A stretch of DNA of 15,588 bases. It comes from Discostella pseudostelligera. Lineage: Eukaryota > Bacillariophyta > Thalassiosirophyceae > Thalassiosirales > Thalassiosiraceae. A program made the position numbers and the translations under genes. The DNA is taken from contig JALLBK010001160.1 in NCBI GenBank assembly GCA_036940085.1, forward strand, positions 1 to 15,588, read 5' to 3'. The number at the start of each line of letters is the position of its first letter. Within the stretch, counting starts at the first letter, position 1. The notes under the pieces were generated by a model. That model was not told where the DNA came from. It saw only the letters and a list, made by a program, of their open reading frames with translations, and made no database searches. Shown here in pieces: positions 10,468 through 15,588 of this stretch.

Positions 10468-11202
10468 AAGAACTGCACAACTACCATTCTCTCTCTTCAA
10501 TCGATAGCTTTTCTTGATGTGTTAAAGAGGGGGGTGGATTGTAAAGGTGGAAACGAAAGTTGAGAGTTGGGGCTTGTTCTTGATGTTGGTTGATATGATG
10601 ATGGCATTGTTTTAATTGTTACATATTTCACGGTTCAATAGTAAGAATGCATGTCAGCTATCACTTCAATACTTTGCACGATGAAAATGGCCAGCAGCCA
10701 GCATCGCAATTTGCAATACAGGAGATTACAACTACCACGTCGTTAGTATCCACTATGATACTGCCAAAGAGCTTATCTAGTCATCCTCTCGGATATGTTT
10801 GCCGCTATTGTATTTGCCGACCGTCATCTTTGCTTGTTGCAGCTTGCTGATCACTTGAAATGACGCGGGCTGCAGTAGGAGTAGTAAGTGGGTGTGTGGT
10901 GGACAGACGTCGGGCGGGAGAGTGCAAGCGCGTTACTTTGGGGGGGAAGGAGGTGAAATTGACCAGCCCTCAAAAATACGATCACCGTATGTACTGATTC
11001 CATTCATATGTATGTTCAGTGTCCCAGTTGGGAAATACTGAAGTCCGTGAATCGGAAAAAGGGGGGGCGGTAAAGTTCTTGTGCCTTGTCTTCCCTCCAC
11101 CACCCGACAACAAGCAAAACCATCTCAACCATGACGACGACGACGACCATTCTGCCATAATCAAGATACTCTTACCTTGCGACGGACGAGAGAAGTCCTA
11201 CC
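10468..11202 (+). other. Intergenic, leader/promoter of the membrane-protein gene
   Basis: 735 bases without a supported gene. Notable features are G7 runs at 10940-10946 and 11061-11067 and a GAC repeat around 11131-11148. The small open frames at 10647-10850 and 11019-11276 lack protein-like composition, and the second overlaps the real gene in another frame. Confidence 0.5.
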
Positions 11203-12741
11203 ATGGCCGCCACCAAATCCAACACCGCCGACGAAGACCAATACTTGTCATCATACTATGGCGAGGATATCTTTGATGATCTTATAGAGAAAGCCCTTCA
11301 TCCGACAAGCAGTGATCACAACGACGTCGATGAAGAGCATTTATTGGAAAATGATGTCCAACTCATTGGATATGACAACGAGGCGGAGGAGGAAGATCTG
11401 GTGGAAGCTACTCCCGCGATAGAAGAAAATATTGTTGATGATGATGCAAGTGTAGATATTGAAGATCTAGAAGAAGGAGGTGGAATAGGGTCCGATGCTT
11501 CCTCTCTCGATAGCAAAGAGATTAGTGGTGGAAGCATCCTTAGCGATGTCGATGTCGATGTACGCGAGATGGAGTCGTACTCTCCTCCACCATTGATCAA
11601 TGATGACGAATCTACTATTGATATGCGTCCTCCGGCGCCACAGATGCAGACTGTCTCGAGCTTTGTCGAACAATTGAATCGACGAGAAAAAAACAAATCC
11701 AAATTGTTCAAAGGTGGTGCATGTGCACTTTGTATTGCGATCATCGTGGGTGCGGTGCTTGCGGTCGTTACACTCACTGGCGGAAACGACGATAATAGTA
11801 GCCAAAATAGCTCAAAGGAACTTACAACTGGATCATTCGCCTCCTCTTCTCCAACAATGAGGCCATCAGTAAATTCAACATCAATCGAAACCATCCATCC
11901 TGTGCAAATGTCTTTCCAAAACGTTCCTAATGGATATCGTCTCCCTGCTGAGGATGTGGAATCACTTGTGAGTTTCACCACTGAATTATTAGGAGATTAC
12001 GTCGAAGACCCATATGAATTGATCGAAGTTGCAAATGCGCGGGATGGTAACGAGAACAATCCTTTTCGTACGTTATTGTCAAGACAGCTATCAGATGCAA
12101 CTGTTCCACTCCGTATTGTAATCAGTGGGCCGTCCAATGTCTCCGAAGACACAGTGCAGTTGTATATCATTGACATCTTGTACGACCAGTCAAACACCAT
12201 TATCCAGTTTATGAAACAATTGGATTGGGATAATTTCAACGCCGTCAGTGGTGTTTCATTTGACGAGTATGATATCACGGATCTCGTGGAGCCTACATTG
12301 TCACCGTCATTGCCTCCACAAACTGAAGTCCCGACGGTGACACTGCAATTAGAAACGGAAGAACCAACAGCTATTGAAACAAATGTACCTACACCGTCAC
12401 CGTCATTGAATTCTGTACCACCAACAAATAATCCATCGGAACAACTATCAATAATAACAACGCCCTTACCAACCCTACGACCATCAGTTGCAAGGTTGCC
12501 AACAAGTAAACCAATGAGCGGTGACAATTCTGGTAGTACTCCGTCAGTCCCTGCACCTAGCGGCAGCGGTACTGGGCCTGTCTCATCAAGCGATTACTTT
12601 TGCGCGAAGACGAGCTACACTGAAAGTTGGAATATATTAATGGACTTTAACTGTGAACTCCCCTGTCCTTCGGGTGTATTAGATTGTCCTGGAGGACATC
12701 AATGCCAAATTTCAGATTATTGCAGCAGTATCCAGGGTTGA
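11203..12741 (+). CDS. Type II single-pass membrane protein with Cys-rich C-terminus
   Basis: Single exon, 512 residues; start context CTACCATGGCC is strong. Residues 1-155 are very acidic and probably disordered and cytoplasmic. A basic patch (RREKNKSKLFK) precedes one hydrophobic segment near 173-192 (CALCIAIIVGAVLAVVTL). With no N-terminal signal peptide, this predicts an N-in, C-out topology. A folded region lies at about 225-365 (PNGYRLPAEDVESL, then PLRIVISGPSNVSEDTVQLY). Next comes a Pro/Thr/Ser-rich stalk (about 365-460) likely to be O-glycosylated. The end is a six-cysteine module (Cys467, 484, 488, 495, 501, 507) with CPSG and CPGGHQC, resembling small modules repeated in diatom secreted and wall-associated proteins. 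A cell-surface or wall-contact role is inference; no enzyme motif was seen. Confidence 0.85.
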   Translation: MAATKSNTADEDQYLSSYYGEDIFDDLIEKALHPTSSDHNDVDEEHLLENDVQLIGYDNEAEEEDLVEATPAIEENIVDDDASVDIEDLEEGGGIGSDASSLDSKEISGGSILSDVDVDVREMESYSPPPLINDDESTIDMRPPAPQMQTVSSFVEQLNRREKNKSKLFKGGACALCIAIIVGAVLAVVTLTGGNDDNSSQNSSKELTTGSFASSSPTMRPSVNSTSIETIHPVQMSFQNVPNGYRLPAEDVESLVSFTTELLGDYVEDPYELIEVANARDGNENNPFRTLLSRQLSDATVPLRIVISGPSNVSEDTVQLYIIDILYDQSNTIIQFMKQLDWDNFNAVSGVSFDEYDITDLVEPTLSPSLPPQTEVPTVTLQLETEEPTAIETNVPTPSPSLNSVPPTNNPSEQLSIITTPLPTLRPSVARLPTSKPMSGDNSGSTPSVPAPSGSGTGPVSSSDYFCAKTSYTESWNILMDFNCELPCPSGVLDCPGGHQCQISDYCSSIQG

Positions 12742-12942
12742 GAGAGAATCGAGAAGGAGGACGAGCGGAGTGCGGAAGCAAATGAATGGAGATAAAATCC
12801 AGATTCGAGTGGATGTCTTTCACATTAATATAAATATTTGGCTGACGAAGTTTACGTTTAATTGAATCGAACAACAAATGCAGATCTATTGATTTAAGCT
12901 TCTCAATTATACTGATCCGTCGTAATCTATAATCAATCTCAT
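12742..12942. other. Short convergent 3' region
   Basis: 201 bases between the stop codons of two converging genes. It must hold both 3' untranslated regions and polyadenylation sites, so the transcripts may overlap. It is AT-rich around 12824-12840; no canonical AATAAA was seen on the plus strand. Confidence 0.45.
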
Positions 12943-13911
12943 TTACTCGGCTTGGCCAACCACAAGACGTATGCACTTACTCCAATGTTTCTTATGCAAC
13001 ATCTTCGTCGAACCAGAGTCGTTCAACACGAAATACATGTATTCACCGTTTTCTCCATCATCATTATCATCATTCGAAGTAATACCTCCCATTTTAGGAA
13101 GTGGACTACATGATCGGTAGGCCAAAATTGCATATGTAAACAATCCATTGGATCTTTTGACCCATGCAAAGTGGTGTGTTTGCAAAATATCCACAGCTTG
13201 AATTGCTCGCTCGGTAGTTGACTCGATGACCATGTGAGTTGCCGATGTGACAGTATCACCAAGATAGTAATCATTGCGAAATCCAGTGTATCGGTGACGG
13301 CGTTCTACGTCGTTGTTCGAAATCATCATTCTCTCAAACATTTCAGCAGTGGAAAGAGGGGTTTGTGGTTGGGTTTCATCGGTGTTGGCGGTGGTCTTTC
13401 GCAAGACTTCATACTGCTGCTGCTGCTGGATGGACGGTGAAATATCTTTGAGAGGATGCGCATCTCTACTACTTGCTTTCTGATGAGGCGCAATGGTCAA
13501 TGGAATGGTACCCTTCGATGTTTCAACTGTATTGATACTAGATCGTCGTTGTTGTGATTCATCATCTTGTCGTCGTAATCGTCGCGAAGCCTCCTTGTGC
13601 TCTTGTTTTATTTGTTGTCTTGGTTTCGTTCGGTGCTCCTCCTTTGTGTAGGGAAGCGGAGGGATGATCCTACCTTCGTAGGAGAGATTCCACGTCACAC
13701 TTCGTCTCAAATTAGTTTCAGAGACAACTCTCCGCATTCCAATTATGTCGTCGCCATCCTCATCATTATTAGTTTCGTATTGGTATTGGGCCGGGCCGGC
13801 GGGCGATGGGCAATGTAGACGTGTCTCTGTCGGGGTCGGGGGCTGCACAACAAATCCATGACGAAGAAGGACCTGTGCAGACCGGTTGAAGTCAGCTTCG
13901 GTTACGCTCAT
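12943..13911 (-). CDS. Unknown protein, paralogue of the gene starting at 15242
   Basis: Single exon on the minus strand, 322 residues; the family is not recognised. The N-terminus contains E-x-DF-x-RS-x3-LLRHGFV (residues 5-21), shared with the gene starting at 15242. A second shared block is RRSVTWNLS at 69-77, followed by PPLPY at 84-88. The centre (about 90-190) is basic, Gln/Arg/Ser-rich and probably disordered, with a run of five Gln. The C-terminal part (about 215-322) is better ordered: YTGFRNDYYLGD, then a helix-like stretch (TTERAIQAVDIL), AWVKRSNGLFTYAILAYRS and EYMYFVLND. It has no signal peptide or membrane segment. The RRSVT site fits an RRx[ST]-type basophilic kinase consensus. 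Its start lies 1.33 kb from the divergent paralogue, suggesting a shared promoter. Confidence 0.82.
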   Translation of the reverse strand: MSVTEADFNRSAQVLLRHGFVVQPPTPTETRLHCPSPAGPAQYQYETNNDEDGDDIIGMRRVVSETNLRRSVTWNLSYEGRIIPPLPYTKEEHRTKPRQQIKQEHKEASRRLRRQDDESQQRRSSINTVETSKGTIPLTIAPHQKASSRDAHPLKDISPSIQQQQQYEVLRKTTANTDETQPQTPLSTAEMFERMMISNNDVERRHRYTGFRNDYYLGDTVTSATHMVIESTTERAIQAVDILQTHHFAWVKRSNGLFTYAILAYRSCSPLPKMGGITSNDDNDDGENGEYMYFVLNDSGSTKMLHKKHWSKCIRLVVGQAE

Positions 13912-15241
13912 TATTTAATAAATTGGTGTGGCGAAGCAAGATGGTGCACCGATGATGAAATTGAGGGTTGCGGATGTTATTATGAACTCGTCAAGCCCCG
14001 AAGCGATGCTGTTACGGTGCGTTCTTAACGTGTTCCTCGATGAGGGAATAATGTTGAGCGCATAATAATATCGACAAATCGACGGTATTACCCGAGCCTC
14101 TCTCTAGCGAGACGATATGTTGATGATGGAGGTGATGATGTTGATGAACTCTCTTTCAAGTGTGTTAAAGTTGTTGCTCTTCAGTTGTTGCTTGCGAAAG
14201 GAATGCGATTACCGATGACTCCGCGGCAGAAGCATGCCAAAGATTTGAGATGGTTGTAGGTAGGAGTATTGACTAGATACTAGATACATCATGATTTGGT
14301 CATCGAACTGTGTCCTTCCCCACGTCACACATTTACTAAATCTAAAAGGATGTCATCGTCCTTGCGACAAGCGGATCACCTCACACGAGAGATAGTGTGG
14401 TCCGGAGCATGGTGATGGTGATGGTTACAGATGGTTACTATCGCTTACTACTACAGAGGTTTATCGCCGATTCTGGGTCACTTACGTCAGGGAGTGCAGC
14501 TACAATCGGTATCATTGCGACGGGAGCGCTTCGTCCTTTAGCCAGTGGTTGTTCTGGTCCGATGACGTGAGATGACTTCGTGGCTGTGACGTGGTCAGTC
14601 TATCCTTCAACGTTCACGGTGGTCCTCAACAACCTCAACATCCTTCAATCGCATTATCAGGCATGCCCCAAAAACACAAGATCTATCGGTCACAAGACGA
14701 CCATCTTGCGAATACGATTGTATCGTTGAACAATCGAGAATGACTTCCCATATCTTAATTTGATATTCAATTCCGAAGTAGAGGCAGTGACTTTCGACAA
14801 GGTTGAGACTCTTTTCTCTCTTGACTACGGTTCTTACATTCCTGATCCTTTATGTGTCTGTCCGACAGCAGCAAGAGTTGGGATGAGAAAAACATCTCTG
14901 AACGTTGTTTTATGATAAACTGGTATTGAATGTCCGAGCTCCCATCCGAAATCCGAATCGCAGCTGTGACCGATACGGTTCTCACATCTCAATTTTGTTT
15001 ACTTGTTCCAAATTCCAAAGTGTTCGACTGACTGACATGATGTCGCCGGTGCTGTGATGTTTGTGAATACCGGTGTCTGCACATCAGGCTTCGCTCCACC
15101 TTCCACCACCTACGATACCAGGCAGCATCAACTCGCATCTCTGATCTGGTCTCTGTGCAATACAACCATCAACCATCATGAACATCACAAACGCATCATA
15201 TTAATATCAGTTCAACACCATATCACATCAACAAATAGACC
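13912..15241. promoter_or_regulatory. Long bidirectional intergenic region between divergent paralogues
   Basis: 1330 bases between two divergent start codons, with no supported protein gene. It must contain both promoters. It holds a cluster of TGACGT/ACGTCA elements (14322-14592), a doubled ACTAGAT unit at about 14272-14285, and GAT/GGT-type runs near 14122-14140 and 14410-14425. On the minus-strand side the start codon is directly preceded by an AT-rich stretch (TTATTTAATAAATT in plus orientation). It is the longest gap in the window, and its length is consistent with extended regulation or an unseen RNA gene. Confidence 0.55.
14322..14592. promoter_or_regulatory. Cluster of four CRE-like TGACGT elements
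   Basis: ACGTCA occurs at 14322-14327 and 14484-14489, and TGACGT at 14563-14568 and 14587-14592. The two outer ones extend to an exact 10-base inverted repeat, CCACGTCACA (14320-14329) and TGTGACGTGG (14585-14594). TGACGT is the bZIP-type core reported as a CO2/cAMP-responsive element in diatoms. By chance about 0.7 copies on either strand are expected over the whole 1.33 kb. Function is inferred. Confidence 0.45.
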
Positions 15242-15245
15242 ATGA
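15057..15245 (+). other. Candidate upstream open reading frame ending on the next gene's start
   Basis: An ATG at 15057 opens a frame of 62 codons whose TGA stop (15243-15245) overlaps the ATG of the following gene as ATGA. The peptide has no recognisable domain and is His/Thr/Ile-rich. If the transcript starts upstream of 15057, this frame would affect translation of the main protein. If transcription starts downstream, it is a chance frame. Confidence 0.3.
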
Positions 15246-15588
15246 AAGAAGGAGAAATCGACTTTATCCGGTCTTCGGAAATCCTTCTCCGCCATGGATT
15301 TGTCATCAGGAGGCCCGCAATTTCGCCTGTGGGCCCTTCAAACGACGAAAGTGTAGGCATTGGCTGCTGTCGTCCCAAAGGCAAGCCTACGATGCGAAGA
15401 AGAGTCTCATGGAACTTATCAGAGATGAAAGATTTCCCTCCACTGCCATTCCCTTTAGAACAACAACCACATCGCACAACAACGGGTTATCCGAAGCTCC
15501 GACGACGAGATACTTTTACCCGCATTTTCGACGGCTCATCGTCGGAGCAAGAGGTAGACCACCGTTCGTACATTGGCAGTTGTCACCG
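15242..15588 (+). CDS. Unknown protein, N-terminal part (runs off the window)
   Basis: An ATG at 15242 opens a frame with no stop to the end of the window (115 complete codons plus two bases), so the gene is truncated by the window edge. The family is not recognised, but it is clearly a paralogue of the divergent minus-strand gene starting at 13911. Residues 1-25 align with no gap and 14 identities, including LLRHGFV at 15-21. A second block, RRRVSWNLS at 52-60, matches RRSVTWNLS, and PPLPF at 66-70 matches PPLPY. The rest is basic and Ser/Thr-rich (KLRRRDTFTRIFDGSSSEQE) and offers further RRx[ST]-type sites. The conservation across both blocks is the main evidence that this frame is coding. 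Confidence 0.8.
   Translation, partial: MKEGEIDFIRSSEILLRHGFVIRRPAISPVGPSNDESVGIGCCRPKGKPTMRRRVSWNLSEMKDFPPLPFPLEQQPHRTTTGYPKLRRRDTFTRIFDGSSSEQEVDHRSYIGSCH

Noticed and set aside
10647..10850. 67-codon plus-strand frame between genes
   Set aside because: No recognisable sequence character, no supporting neighbour, and chance-level length.
11316..11981. Minus-strand open frame of 221 codons
   Set aside because: Antisense to the membrane-protein gene. Its Ser/Ile-rich composition mirrors the Asp/Glu-rich coding strand, and it has no domain-like segments.
11997..12527. Minus-strand open frame of 176 codons
   Set aside because: Antisense to the stalk and luminal part of the same gene; Gly/Val/Ser bias reflects the Thr/Pro-rich sense strand.
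14767..14985. Minus-strand 72-codon frame in the divergent intergenic region
   Set aside because: No domain-like pattern and no similarity to neighbours; a frame this long is expected by chance over 1.3 kb.
15223..15477. Minus-strand open frame of 84 codons at the window end
   Set aside because: It is antisense to the frame starting at 15242, which has paralogue support from the gene at 13911-12943; the antisense frame has none.

Overview
The window looks like nuclear DNA of a unicellular stramenopile, most probably a diatom. The evidence is short GT-AG introns (69-103 bases), ordinary stop codons, eukaryotic start contexts, an unconventional myosin with a coiled-coil tail, and a type II membrane protein ending in a compact six-cysteine CPSG/CPGG module behind a Pro/Thr/Ser-rich stalk, a style common in diatom secretomes. 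The organism call is inference; the gene models below are read directly from the sequence.

Layout: (1) 241-5376, plus strand: a five-exon unconventional myosin (about 1605 residues) with a low-complexity N-terminal extension, motor, five IQ-like motifs, coiled coil and a Cys-x2-Cys near the end. (2) 5944-8650, plus: a two-exon HEAT/armadillo-type repeat protein (867 residues). (3) 9214-10467, plus: a single-exon charged protein with a duplicated 34-residue unit, family not recognised. (4) 11203-12741, plus: a single-exon type II membrane protein with a Cys-rich C-terminus. (5) 13911-12943, minus: a protein of unknown family (322 residues), convergent with gene 4. (6) 15242 to the end of the window, plus: the N-terminal 115 residues of a further gene that runs off the edge.

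The main discovery is that genes 5 and 6 are divergently transcribed paralogues. Their first 25 residues align without a gap (14 identical), and both then carry an RRxVS/T-W-N-L-S block followed by PPLP plus an aromatic residue. They share a 1.33 kb intergenic region holding four TGACGT/ACGTCA elements within 271 bases, the core of the CO2/cAMP-responsive elements described in diatoms. A small upstream reading frame ends in a TGA that overlaps the start codon of gene 6 (ATGA). Together this suggests a co-regulated family of basic, possibly phosphorylated proteins of unknown function.

No mobile element, CRISPR array, rRNA or convincing tRNA was seen. The first four genes are not evidently functionally linked; the arrangement is that of a compact protist genome, with gaps of about 0.2-0.75 kb between them.
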